Shown here: positions 24,904-33,404 of the stretch, piece by piece | Layout: every line of letters starts with the position of its first letter | Position numbering within the stretch: the stretch's first letter is position 1 | Origin: Streptomyces sp. CA-278952 | GTDB lineage: Bacteria > Actinomycetota > Actinomycetes > Streptomycetales > Streptomycetaceae | Assembly: GCF_028747205.1 (NCBI RefSeq) | Contig: NZ_CP112880.1 | Location: 1,736,001 to 1,800,000 of the forward strand | Length of the DNA stretch: 64,000 nt | Direction of reading: 5' to 3' | Notes under the pieces: generated by a model | What the model saw: the letters and a program-made list of their open reading frames with translations, nothing else | The model's database searches: none | What the model was told of the DNA's origin: nothing | Program-made: the position numbers and the translations under genes

Positions 24904-26349
24904 TCACGCGGGTTTCGCGCTGCTCCAGTCGGGGTGGCCGGGCATCGGCGGGGTCTTCTCGCCGTACAGCCAGCCGTCGAAGAAGGCGGACAGGTCCCGT
25001 CCCGCGATGCCGGACGCCAGCCGGGTGAAGTCCGCGGTGGTCGCCGTGGAGTCCCGGTGCACCCGGACCCAGGTGCGCTCCAGCCGGTCGAAGGCGGCCT
25101 CGCCGATCTCCTGGCGCAGGGCGTAGAGCACCAGCGCGCTGCCGTCGTACATGACCGGCCGGAACAGGCTGAGCTTCTGCCCCGGGGCCGGGCCGTCCGG
25201 ATGCGCCGGCGGGCCGCCGTCCGCGCGCCAGCCGTCGGACAGCTTGTACGCCTCACGCATCCGCCGCTCCAGGGTCCCGCCGCCGTTCTCCTCGGCGTAC
25301 CGGGCCTCGTACCAGCTGGCGTGTCCTTCGTTGAGCCACAGGTCGGACCAGCTCGCGGGCGAGACGCTGTCGCCGAACCACTGGTGGGCCAGCTCGTGGA
25401 TCATCACCGAGTCGACGTACCACTCCGGGTAGCCGGGCTCGGTGAAGAAGGACTTCCCGAACAGGGACAGCGTCTGGGTCTCCAGGGCGAAGCCGATGGG
25501 GCTGTCGGCGACGAGCACCCCGTACGTCTCGAAGGGATAGCGGCCGACCTGCTTCTCCATCCACTCCAGCTGGGCCGGGGTCTTCTTCAGCCAGGGCTCC
25601 AGCTTCTTCCGGTCGGCGGCCGGGACGACGTCGCGCACCGGCAGTCCGTGCGGGCCGGTGCGGTGCAACACGGCGGAGCTGCCGATGGAGACCTGGGCCA
25701 GCTCGGTGGCCATGGGGTGCTCGGTGCGGTAGGTCCAGGTGGTCGTGGCCCCGCGCCGGGTCTTTCCCGCGGGCAGGCCGGCCGCGACCGCCGTCAGCTT
25801 CTCGGGGGCGGTGATCCGGAAGGTGAAGTACGCCTTGTCGGAGGGGTGGTCGTTGCCGGGGAAGACGCGGTGGGCGGCGTCGGCCTGGTTGGCCATGGCG
25901 AGACCGTCGGCGGTGCGGACCCAGCCGCCGTCGTCCCCGGACCCGCTCGGGTCGCTGGTGTGCCGGACGGTGATGCTCAGCGGTACGCCCGCGGGGAGGC
26001 GGCGGGGGGCCTGGACGACCAGGTCCTCGTGCTTGCTGCCGAAGTCGGCCGCCAGTCCGTTGACCTCGACCCCCTGGACGGTGCCCCGGGCGAAGTCGAG
26101 GTTGATCCGGTCCAGCGGGGCGGTGGTGCGGGCCCTGATCTTCGTGACCGCGTCCAGGGGCTCGGTGTTGCGGCCGTGGTACGTGAAGGCGATGTCGTAC
26201 GCGAGGACGTCATATCCGGGGTTGCCCAGCTCGGGGAAGAGCCGGTCGCCGATCCCCAGGGGTTCGGGGGCGGGCAGGGTGGCGGCGACGAGGGTGGCCG
26301 AGGCGGTCGTCAGCAGGGCGGCGCGCAGGCTGCGAGTGAGGAGCGGCAT
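24904..26349 (-). CDS. Secreted M1 family zinc metallopeptidase
   Basis: Encodes 481 residues from ATG at 26349. M1 aminopeptidases remove N-terminal residues from peptides. The zinc site is complete: HELAHQWFGD followed 18 residues on by NEGHASWYE. The substrate-binding segment before it, IGFALETQTLS, replaces the usual GAMEN, as in several actinobacterial secreted members. Residues 1-24 (LRAALLTTASATLVAATLPA) look like a signal peptide, so the enzyme is probably exported. At 481 residues it lacks the long C-terminal helical domain of PepN. No ribosome site is obvious. Two related palindromes at 26419-26490 lie upstream and may be operators. Confidence 0.92.
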   Translation of the reverse strand: MPLLTRSLRAALLTTASATLVAATLPAPEPLGIGDRLFPELGNPGYDVLAYDIAFTYHGRNTEPLDAVTKIRARTTAPLDRINLDFARGTVQGVEVNGLAADFGSKHEDLVVQAPRRLPAGVPLSITVRHTSDPSGSGDDGGWVRTADGLAMANQADAAHRVFPGNDHPSDKAYFTFRITAPEKLTAVAAGLPAGKTRRGATTTWTYRTEHPMATELAQVSIGSSAVLHRTGPHGLPVRDVVPAADRKKLEPWLKKTPAQLEWMEKQVGRYPFETYGVLVADSPIGFALETQTLSLFGKSFFTEPGYPEWYVDSVMIHELAHQWFGDSVSPASWSDLWLNEGHASWYEARYAEENGGGTLERRMREAYKLSDGWRADGGPPAHPDGPAPGQKLSLFRPVMYDGSALVLYALRQEIGEAAFDRLERTWVRVHRDSTATTADFTRLASGIAGRDLSAFFDGWLYGEKTPPMPGHPDWSSAKPA

Positions 26350-26397
26350 GGACTACGGCTATCAGCGCGTCGTCGCCCGGCCGGGGAGCCGCGCGCC

Positions 26398-26490
26398 GCA
26401 CCACTCGAACGAGAACGGCCCACGCGTGGGAAAAGCGGTTGCATATCGCGGCGCGGCGAGTGGTGCAGAGGGCGAACGCCCACGTGTGGG
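26398..26490. promoter_or_regulatory. Paired palindromes upstream of the M1 peptidase gene
   Basis: CCCACGCGTGGG (26419-26430, perfect) and CCCACGTGTGGG (26479-26490, near-perfect) are exactly 60 bp apart. Each is preceded by GAACG and followed three bases later by AGCGGTT. They are interleaved with a perfect inverted repeat, GCACCACTCG (26398-26407) with CGAGTGGTGC (26457-26466). The layout suggests a cooperative operator. It lies in the 255-bp gap between rshA and the peptidase. Confidence 0.55.
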
Positions 26491-26604
26491 AGGAGCGGTT
26501 CGGCCGGCCGGTACACGCCGCTTCGGGCCGGGCCGCTTCCGGTGCGCGCCGCTCCCGTGGGGGCGGCTCGGTCGGCCGGGGCCGCTGGTGAGGGTCCGGG
26601 CGTC

Positions 26605-28770
26605 TCAGCCGGCGGGGGCCGGGTGCTGGGCGCGGCTGACGTCATAGACCCCGGCGACCTCGCGCATGGCGCGCATCAGGGCGGGAAGGCCCGCCGCGTC
26701 GGGGAGCTGGAGGGTGTAGGTGTGGCGGACGCGCTGCTCGCTGGGCGGTTCCACGGTGGCGGAGACGATCGCCGCCTCGGCGGTGGCGATGGCCTCGGTG
26801 AGGTCGGCGAGGAGCCGGGGGCGGCCGAAGGACTCGGCGACCAGCGTGACCCGGCAGCCCGCGTCGGATTCCCGGCCCTCGGCGTCGGCCCAGCGTGCCC
26901 CGACCGGGGCGCGGCCGATCTCCTGCATGGCGGCCACGGCGGGGCACTCGCGGCGGTGCACGGTGACGGTGCCACCGCGAACGACGAAGCCGGTCAGCTC
27001 GTCGGGGGGCACCGGCGTACAGCAGCCGGCGAGGCGCACCGGCGCGTCCGGCCCGTCGACGACGACGCCGGTGGCGCGGGGGCCGGACCGGGTGCGCGCC
27101 GGCGCGGTGGCCTGGGCGTCGCGCTCCGGGGAGGCGGGCTCGGCCGGGCCGGGTCCGCCGTCGTACAGGGACGTCATCGTCGAGGGAGTGGGCTTCGCCT
27201 CTTCGGGGTGGTCGGTGAGCCAGCCGGTGATCGCGATCCGGGCGGTGGGGGTGCGCGCGTGGTCGAGCCAGTCGGGCGAGGGACCGGAGGCGGTGTCCTG
27301 GGCGAGCAGCAGCTGCACGGTGTCGCCGTCGCTGAGGACGGTGCTCAGGGTGGCGAGGCGGCCGTTGACCCGGGCCCCGATGGAGGTGTGCGCCCGGTCG
27401 CCGTACTGCGCGTAGGCGGCGTCGACGCAGCTGGCCCCGGCGGGCAGCCCGAGGGTGCCTCCGTCGGTGCGGAACACGGTGATCTCGCGGTCCTGGGCGA
27501 GGTCGTCGCGCAGGGTGGTCCAGAACGTGTCGGGGTCGGTGGCGGACTCCTGCCAGTCCAGCAGCCGGGAGAGCCAGCCGGGCCGGGTCGGGTCGGCGCG
27601 CTCGTCGGACGGCTCGCTCGGCGGGGTGGCGGCGTCCTGGGCGTACGGGTTGCCCAGTGCGACGACGCCCGCCTCGGCGACCTTGTGCATCCGGTGCGTG
27701 CGGATGAGGACTTCGGCGACGGCGCCTCCGGGGCCGACGACCGCGGTGTGCAGCGACTGGTACAGGTTGAACTTGGGGGCGGCGATGAAGTCCTTGAACT
27801 CGGAGATCACCGGGGTGAAGCAGGTGTGCAGTTCACCGAGGACGGCGTAGCAGTCGGCGTCCTCGGTGACGAGGACGAGCAGTCGGCCGAAGTCGGTGCC
27901 GCGCAGTTCGCCGCGTTTCCTGCGGACCCGGTGCACGGAGACGAAGTGGCGTGGCCTGATGAGGACTTCGGCGCTGATGCCCGCGTCGCGCAGGGTGCCC
28001 CGCACGTTGTCGGCGATGGTGTCGAGGGGGGCGTCCGGGCCGGCCGCGGCGGCGATCAGGGCGCGGGTGTGCTTGTACTCCTCGGGGTGCAGGATCGCGA
28101 AGACAAGGTCCTCCAGCTCGGTCTTGAGCGCCTGCACGCCGAGCCGTTCAGCGAGCGGGATGAGGACGTCCCGGGTGACCTTGGCGATCCTGGCCTGTTT
28201 CTCGGGGCGCATCACGCCGAGGGTGCGCATGTTGTGCAGCCGGTCCGCGAGCTTGATCGACATGACCCGGACGTCGTTGCCGGTGGCGACGAGCATCTTG
28301 CGGAAGGTCTCCGGTTCGGCGGCGGCGCCGTAGTCGACCTTCTCCAGCTTCGTCACGCCGTCGACGAGATAGCAGACCTCGTCGCCGAACTGCTCGCGTA
28401 CCTGGTCGAGCGTCACTTCCGTGTCCTCGACGGTGTCGTGGAGCAGGGAGGCGGTGAGGGTGGTGGTCTCGGCGCCGAGCTCGGCGAGGATCAGGGTGAC
28501 GGCCAGCGGATGCGTGATGTACGGCTCGCCGCTCTTGCGCATCTGGCCGCGGTGCGAGGATTCCGCGAGGACGTAGGCCCGGCGCAGGATGGTCAGGTCG
28601 GCGTCGGGGTGGTGGGCGCGGTGCGCCTCGGCGACATGTCCGATGGCGTCGGGCAGCCGGTCGCGGGAGACCGGGCCAAGCAGTGCCACCCGGCCCAGTC
28701 TGCGCAGATCGATCCGGGGGCGGCTCCGCCTGCGTAGGGGAGCGCCCGGATCGGCGGCCTCTGCACTCAT
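26605..28770 (-). CDS. rshA: RelA/SpoT homologue, (p)ppGpp synthetase/hydrolase type
   Basis: Encodes 721 residues from ATG at 28770, with GGAGG upstream. The N-terminal hydrolase domain has the HD motif in ASLLHDTVED and the downstream KLADRLHNMRTL. The synthetase domain (about residues 245-370) keeps FKDFIAAPKFNLYQSLHTAV. The upstream segment HFVSVHRVRRKRGELRG-DFGRLLVLV departs from the usual K-S-K and D-x-x-G-x-R pattern. TGS (about 410-470) and C-terminal ACT (about 640-715) domains are present. From gene order and divergence this is the second Streptomyces RSH enzyme, not the main RelA. It is separated from dapF by 171 bp on the same strand. Confidence 0.9.
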   Translation of the reverse strand: MSAEAADPGAPLRRRSRPRIDLRRLGRVALLGPVSRDRLPDAIGHVAEAHRAHHPDADLTILRRAYVLAESSHRGQMRKSGEPYITHPLAVTLILAELGAETTTLTASLLHDTVEDTEVTLDQVREQFGDEVCYLVDGVTKLEKVDYGAAAEPETFRKMLVATGNDVRVMSIKLADRLHNMRTLGVMRPEKQARIAKVTRDVLIPLAERLGVQALKTELEDLVFAILHPEEYKHTRALIAAAAGPDAPLDTIADNVRGTLRDAGISAEVLIRPRHFVSVHRVRRKRGELRGTDFGRLLVLVTEDADCYAVLGELHTCFTPVISEFKDFIAAPKFNLYQSLHTAVVGPGGAVAEVLIRTHRMHKVAEAGVVALGNPYAQDAATPPSEPSDERADPTRPGWLSRLLDWQESATDPDTFWTTLRDDLAQDREITVFRTDGGTLGLPAGASCVDAAYAQYGDRAHTSIGARVNGRLATLSTVLSDGDTVQLLLAQDTASGPSPDWLDHARTPTARIAITGWLTDHPEEAKPTPSTMTSLYDGGPGPAEPASPERDAQATAPARTRSGPRATGVVVDGPDAPVRLAGCCTPVPPDELTGFVVRGGTVTVHRRECPAVAAMQEIGRAPVGARWADAEGRESDAGCRVTLVAESFGRPRLLADLTEAIATAEAAIVSATVEPPSEQRVRHTYTLQLPDAAGLPALMRAMREVAGVYDVSRAQHPAPAG

Positions 28771-28941
28771 GGGCACCTCCGGCGACGTCGACCGGCGCTG
28801 GCGAGGAGCGGATGCCCCTCGGGACCGGTGCTTGATGCTATCGACCCCACCACGTGGCGCAGACCCGCTCTCGCCCAGCGTGAAACGGATCACCCATTCG
28901 AGCGAAGCTCGGGTCGGTCATGGTTTCGCGTGAGCCATTCC

Positions 28942-29808
28942 TCAGGAGGTTTCGAGCCAGGCCGGGTCGATGACGCCCTCGGCGACGATCACCGCGGTCC
29001 CGGTCATGTCGATCGCGCCGTCGGGGTGCTCGGTGATGGCGAGGGTGCCGCCGGGGAGGTCCACCCGGTAGGTGGCGGGGAGGCCGGTCGTCGCGGGGTC
29101 GGCGCCGTCCCGGCGGGCGGTGGCGACGGCGACCGCGCAGGCGCCGGTGCCGCAGGAGCGGGTCTCGCCGGAGCCGCGCTCGTGGACGCGCATGCCGACG
29201 TGGCCCGGTCCCCGGTCGACGACGAACTCGACGTTGACGCCGTCGGGGTAGACGGCGCCGGGGCTGACGGGCGGGGCGGTGAACAGGTCGCCGGCGTGAT
29301 CGAGGTCGTCGACGAAGGCGACCGCGTGCGGGTTGCCCATGTTGACGTTGCGGGCGGGCCAGCTGCGGTCGCCGACGCTGACCGTGACGCTCTCCTCGGG
29401 CAGCAGGGCGCGTCCCATGGAGACCGTGATGTCGCCGTTCTTCGCGAGGTGCACGCGCTTGGGGCCGCCCCGGGTGGCGACGGTGAGGTCGCCCTCCTCG
29501 ACGAGGCCGGCGCGCTGGAGGTAGTGGGCGAAGACCCGTACGCCATTACCGCACATCTCGGCGATCGAGCCGTCCGCGTTGCGGTAGTCCATGAACCACT
29601 CGGCCGCGTCCGCCATGGAGTGCGCCTCGGGGTGTGCGGCCGACCGCACGACGTGCAGCAGGCCGTCCCCGCCGATGCCGGCCCGGCGGTCGCAGAGCCG
29701 GGCGACGACGGCGGCGGGCAGCGAGAGGGCGTTGTCCGGGTCCGGGACGATCACGAAGTCGTTCTCGGTGCCGTGACCCTTGAGGAAGGCGATCTGCGAG
29801 GTGCTCAC
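28942..29808 (-). CDS. dapF: Diaminopimelate epimerase
   Basis: Encodes 288 residues from GTG at 29808. DapF converts LL- to meso-diaminopimelate for lysine and peptidoglycan. The two catalytic cysteines sit in their motifs, EMCGNGVRVF (Cys86) and SCGTGACAVA near residue 220. FLKGHGTENDFVIV at the start and GIGGDGLL are also typical. The frame is open to 29937, but the upstream part is Arg-rich and lacks the family pattern. The ribosome site is weak (GTTGGCC). Streptomyces peptidoglycan uses LL-DAP, so the enzyme mainly serves lysine synthesis. Confidence 0.95.
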   Translation of the reverse strand: MSTSQIAFLKGHGTENDFVIVPDPDNALSLPAAVVARLCDRRAGIGGDGLLHVVRSAAHPEAHSMADAAEWFMDYRNADGSIAEMCGNGVRVFAHYLQRAGLVEEGDLTVATRGGPKRVHLAKNGDITVSMGRALLPEESVTVSVGDRSWPARNVNMGNPHAVAFVDDLDHAGDLFTAPPVSPGAVYPDGVNVEFVVDRGPGHVGMRVHERGSGETRSCGTGACAVAVATARRDGADPATTGLPATYRVDLPGGTLAITEHPDGAIDMTGTAVIVAEGVIDPAWLETS

Positions 29809-29944
29809 AGGCCAACTGTACGAGGCGGCGCCGACAACCCGCACGAGCGGACCCTGTGGCCGGGTCCGCGACCGGCCCCGGCCCCGGCGCCGCCCGGCCT
29901 CGTGCAACCGCGCGCCGTCCCGGCGCGGGGCGTGCACCCCCGGG

Positions 29945-30403
29945 TCAGCGCAGTCGGTCCACGCGCCAGACGGCGAGGGCGACCAGGGCGGCGCCGGTCG
30001 CCACGTACAGCGCGATCACCCGCCAGTCGGGACGGGCGCCGGAGCCGCGGGAGGGCAGGCCCGGCCAGGTGTGCCCGACGCGGCGGGCGGCCATCATGCC
30101 CCAGCCGGCCGCGCAGCAGCTGATCAGGAGACCCAGCATGGCGACGATGGCGCCACCGTCGCCGAACTCGAAGGCGAGGGGAAAGGCGAACATCAGCGAG
30201 CCGACCGCGGCCAGTACGACGATGGGGGCGAGCTGCCAGATCCGCAGCTTGCGGGTGGGCCGCAGCTCGACCTCGACCTCGGGGGTCACGTCCTGTTCGT
30301 CGGGCCCGTCAGGACTCAGCCGTCCCGCGGTGTCCCGCGGTGACGGCACGTCATGCTCTGTGCCGCGCTGCTCCGTGTCGCGAGGGCCGGCCTCCATCGC
30401 CAC
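29945..30403 (-). CDS. Small membrane protein with acidic N-terminus
   Basis: Encodes 152 residues from GTG at 30403, with GGGAGGG six bases upstream; ATG at 30397 is an alternative. Residues 1-55 are acidic and charged. Three or four membrane helices follow: LAPIVVLAAVGSLMFAFPLA, AIVAMLGLLISCCAAGWGMM and VIALYVATGAALVALAVW. The protein is conserved in Streptomyces next to dapF, as far as I recall, and has no known role. It is 136 bp upstream of dapF on the same strand, so the two may be cotranscribed. The 245 bp upstream of it (30404-30648) hold short inverted repeats such as CAGGT-CAGGC-ACCTG but no tRNA or gene that I can recognise. Confidence 0.75.
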   Translation of the reverse strand: MAMEAGPRDTEQRGTEHDVPSPRDTAGRLSPDGPDEQDVTPEVEVELRPTRKLRIWQLAPIVVLAAVGSLMFAFPLAFEFGDGGAIVAMLGLLISCCAAGWGMMAARRVGHTWPGLPSRGSGARPDWRVIALYVATGAALVALAVWRVDRLR

Positions 30404-30648
30404 GCGCCCTCCCAACTCGGACTCCACTGGTGGATCGATGCTCGATGATGGCACGATCACGGGTGCCGAATTGACGGGCGGGGCTTCCCGATGCCATCAC
30501 GTGATCAGGCTGTTATAGCCGGGCTTTGGGGTTTATGCAGGTCAGGCACCTGCTGCTAATCAGCGAGTCAGCAAGAGGTCAACAATAGCCCCAGGTCAGC
30601 GCCGGATTGAGCGGTCGCGGCCCGTCTGAAGAAGGAACCCTCTCGATC

Positions 30649-30846
30649 ATGTCGAACAAGCTTGCGCGGGGTATGGGCAGCTACGCCCTGGAGAAGAACC
30701 TCACCCGGGACCCGCGACGCCGCGTGCGGGAGCCGGGTTGTGTCAGCTGTACGTGCTGGAAGTGTCCTGGCCGCCCCCGGTGCTCCGCAGACGTGTCCCG
30801 GACAGACGCCGCACCAGGGCGGCAGCCAGATCATCGGCGGCAGTAG
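30649..30846 (+). CDS. Possible Cys-rich small protein or truncated gene start
   Basis: Encodes 65 residues from ATG at 30649; GAAGGAA lies 12-18 bases upstream. The first 30 residues are ordinary and basic (MSNKLARGMGSYALEKNLTR). They are followed by a dense cysteine cluster, GCVSCTCWKC, which has C-x2-C-x-C-x2-C spacing. From about residue 32 the ORF overlaps the 3' end of the ATP-grasp gene on the other strand by 104 bp. It may be a real small metal-binding or modified peptide. It may instead be the 5' end of an older gene cut off by arrival of the adjacent cassette. I favour truncation slightly. Confidence 0.35.
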   Translation: MSNKLARGMGSYALEKNLTRDPRRRVREPGCVSCTCWKCPGRPRCSADVSRTDAAPGRQPDHRRQ

Positions 30847-31672
30847 AACTGTGGGTGAGGAACAGCGAGGGTTCGATGACTTCGCATTCCAGTAGCAGCG
30901 GGGCGCCCTGTGGCCCGGGTACCAGGTCGATCCGTGCGTACAGCGGACAGCCGAAGCGGGCGGCCACGGCCTTGACCACGGCGTCACCGCAGTCGAGTTC
31001 CGGCCCGGTCGCGGGGCGGGGAGTCACGGTCGCGGTGGTGAACAGCCCGCCCTGGGCCTCGGCGCCGGGCTTGAGCAGAGCACTGCGCCGCACGGCGTGA
31101 CTGTAGGCCCCGTCCAGGTAGATCAGCGACAGTTCTCCGTGTGCGTCGACGGCGTGCTGGTAGGGCTGGGTCAGTACGGTCCTGCCCCGCGCCAGCAGCT
31201 CCTCGGCATGGCGGTGTGCCCGAGTCCGCTCCGCCGTTCCGGGACCGTAGCGCGCGGTGTCCTTGGCGGAGCACGAGACGGACGGTTTGACGACGTACTC
31301 ACCTTCCGCGGGGGCCTCCCACTCCTTGCCCGGGCTGGTCCATGTGCTGGGCACGACCGGCACGCCGTCGGCGGCGAGGTCGGACAGGTACCGCTTGTCG
31401 CTGTTCCACTCGACCATGGGGAAGTGGTTGAACAGCACCGACTCCGTGGCCGCCCGGCGAGCCCAGGTGAGGAACTCGTCGCTGCGCTTGGGGTAGTCCC
31501 ATGGGGCTTCGAGCACGACGGCGGCGAACCGGCTCCAGTCCACGGGCTCGTCCCACGGCAAGGCCACCGCTTCGATGCCGACCCGCGCCAGAGCCGCGGT
31601 CAAAGGAGCCAGGTCGTCATCGGGTTCGTCCGGAACACGGGCATGGACCAACGCGACCTGGACTCGCTGCAT
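30743..31672 (-). CDS. ATP-grasp ligase
   Basis: Encodes 309 residues from ATG at 31672. The ATP-grasp fold is visible: early VVLEAPWDYPKRSDEFL, EWNSDKRYLSDLAADGVPVV, the ATP lysines in EYVVKPSVSCSAKDTARYG, and the metal site ARIDLVP...LLECEVIEPSLFL near the end. ATP-grasp enzymes join a carboxylate to an amine, thiol or imidazole through an acylphosphate. This subgroup resembles actinobacterial orphan ligases distantly related to glutathione synthetase, and I cannot name its substrates. It follows the GS-like gene by 61 bp on the same strand, so two C-N ligases are made together. The ribosome site is weak, and translation may depend on the upstream gene. Confidence 0.85.
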   Translation of the reverse strand: MQRVQVALVHARVPDEPDDDLAPLTAALARVGIEAVALPWDEPVDWSRFAAVVLEAPWDYPKRSDEFLTWARRAATESVLFNHFPMVEWNSDKRYLSDLAADGVPVVPSTWTSPGKEWEAPAEGEYVVKPSVSCSAKDTARYGPGTAERTRAHRHAEELLARGRTVLTQPYQHAVDAHGELSLIYLDGAYSHAVRRSALLKPGAEAQGGLFTTATVTPRPATGPELDCGDAVVKAVAARFGCPLYARIDLVPGPQGAPLLLECEVIEPSLFLTHSSTAADDLAAALVRRLSGTRLRSTGGGQDTSSTYS

Positions 31673-31733
31673 TGCTGGTTCTACTGATTCGCCTCGGGGC
31701 CGGACCGGACGGTGCGACTGCGACACGTCGGGG

Positions 31734-33089
31734 TCAGTAGCGCCAGCGGGTGGCTTCGACGGTCTCCGCCCGGGTGCGGCCGGCGAAGAGGCTGTCCTCC
31801 GCGCCGCGTACCGCGAGTACCGAGCCGAAAAGGTGGTCCCCCATCGCTTTACGGAGCACCGCCGAGCCCTTGAGGTGACCGACTGCCTCATCCAGGCTGG
31901 TCGGGAGCCGCTCGATACCGAGCCGCTCGAGATCATCGGTGTCGGCGTGCGCCGGGTCATCGCCGTACTCCTCGGGCAGGCGCAACGCCTCCTCGCACCC
32001 CGCCAGACCGGCCGCGATGACCGAACCCACCACAAGGTAGGGGTTGGCCGCCTGGTCGAAGCACTTGAGTTCGGCGTTCGTGCACCGTGATGCCCGGTCC
32101 GCCGGACCGGTGACGAACCGCAGCGCAGCCTCCCGGTTCTCCCAGCCCCAACAGCGGTAGACACCGGCCCAGGCGGACGGTGCCAGCCGCAGGTAACTGG
32201 CCGGGGCGGGGCAGCCGATCGCCGTCAGAGCGGGCAGGGACCGCAGAACGCCGGCGAGGAACGCCTCACCCTCCGCCGTCATGCCACGAGCCCCGCTGCC
32301 GCCATGCAGGAGGTTCTCCTCGCCGCGCCACAGGCTCAGGTGCAGATGCCCGCCGTTGCCGATGCCGGATGCTGTCGTCAGAGGGGCGAAAGACGCCTGC
32401 AACCCATGAGCGTGGGACACGGTGCGCACCGTGTGCCGCACCAGGACGGCGGTGTCGGCGGCGCACAGCGGACCGTCGGCGGCGGTGGACACCTCGAACT
32501 GCCCCGGTTCGTACTCCGGGTGAACCTGGAGGACCTCCACACCCTGCGCGGTGAGCGCATCGACAACGTCAAGGAGATACGCACCGGAATCCGCCAGCCG
32601 GGACAGCCCGTAGGCCGGACCGTCGCCGATACGCCCCGGACCGACGCTCCACTCCGTCTCGAACCCCATGAGCAAGCGCAGCCCCAGATCCGCCGCCCCC
32701 TGCACCATGCGGTTCACGAAGGACCGATGGCACCCCGGGTACGGTGCCCCGTCCTGGCTGAAGCGGTCCGCCGGCGCCCAGGCCCAGCCCGGCTGTGCCG
32801 CCAACGGGGTGAGCCGGTTCATCTCCGGAAGCAGCAGCAGGTCGCCGACCGGTCCGCCGTGGCCGTCCGCACGGGCCACCGAATCGTCCACCAGGAACGT
32901 ATCGAACACCGGGGACATCCCCACGCCATGGTCCGCGAGCTGGGGCAGACGTCCCAGCGGCACGGCCTTCATCCGGCTGACGCCGGCGTTGTCGACCCAG
33001 CTCAGCGCGACAACGCGCACCCCTGCCTCGGCCATGCCGGCCATCGCCTGCTCCGCTCCCGCCGCGCGGTCAGTCATGCCCACAGTCAT
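31734..33089 (-). CDS. Glutamine-synthetase-like ligase
   Basis: Encodes 451 residues from ATG at 33089. TTG at 33107 and ATG at 33077 are alternatives, and no start has a good ribosome site. The fold is that of class I glutamine synthetases: N-terminal beta-grasp RVVALSWVDNAGVSRMKAVP, metal glutamates in GFETEWSV and PEYEPGQFEVS, the HLHLSLW metal-histidine segment in GNGGHLHLSLW, and NREAALRFV. The conserved E-x-R near the end is ELK (NAELKCFDQAANPYLV). At 451 residues with these changes it belongs to the GS-like amine ligases (gamma-glutamyl-polyamine or -anilide type) and not to ammonia-fixing GlnA. It is paired with the ATP-grasp ligase downstream. Confidence 0.85.
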   Translation of the reverse strand: MTVGMTDRAAGAEQAMAGMAEAGVRVVALSWVDNAGVSRMKAVPLGRLPQLADHGVGMSPVFDTFLVDDSVARADGHGGPVGDLLLLPEMNRLTPLAAQPGWAWAPADRFSQDGAPYPGCHRSFVNRMVQGAADLGLRLLMGFETEWSVGPGRIGDGPAYGLSRLADSGAYLLDVVDALTAQGVEVLQVHPEYEPGQFEVSTAADGPLCAADTAVLVRHTVRTVSHAHGLQASFAPLTTASGIGNGGHLHLSLWRGEENLLHGGSGARGMTAEGEAFLAGVLRSLPALTAIGCPAPASYLRLAPSAWAGVYRCWGWENREAALRFVTGPADRASRCTNAELKCFDQAANPYLVVGSVIAAGLAGCEEALRLPEEYGDDPAHADTDDLERLGIERLPTSLDEAVGHLKGSAVLRKAMGDHLFGSVLAVRGAEDSLFAGRTRAETVEATRWRY

Positions 33090-33404
33090 GCGGTCATGAT
33101 CAACCAAACAGACCCCCGGTCATCCTCCCGCCACTCCGCAACCGGCGCGGCCACCACCCCATCAGCAGATGACGACGCATGGCGCCGGGTTCTCCCCTTC
33201 TCTACAGGAGGGCTCTCTGCGGGAGGGCGACACCACGCGACTGACGTAGCACGGCGGGCGCGATCGACGAGGCAGTGCCACGCTGTGGGGGTGCGCGCGG
33301 TGATCGTTGACCGTGTCCGCACAGCAGCACAGCCTCTCAGCTGGACATGGCAGCTCTCTGACCGGTTGCCCTGCCGTGGTTGACGAAAGGTGGCAGGGGC
33401 GCTC

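Noticed and set aside
30480..30640. Possible tRNA or attachment site at the left edge of the accessory patch
   Set aside because: There are short inverted repeats but no T-loop GGTTCGAATCC or acceptor pairing could be built, and no integrase is nearby.
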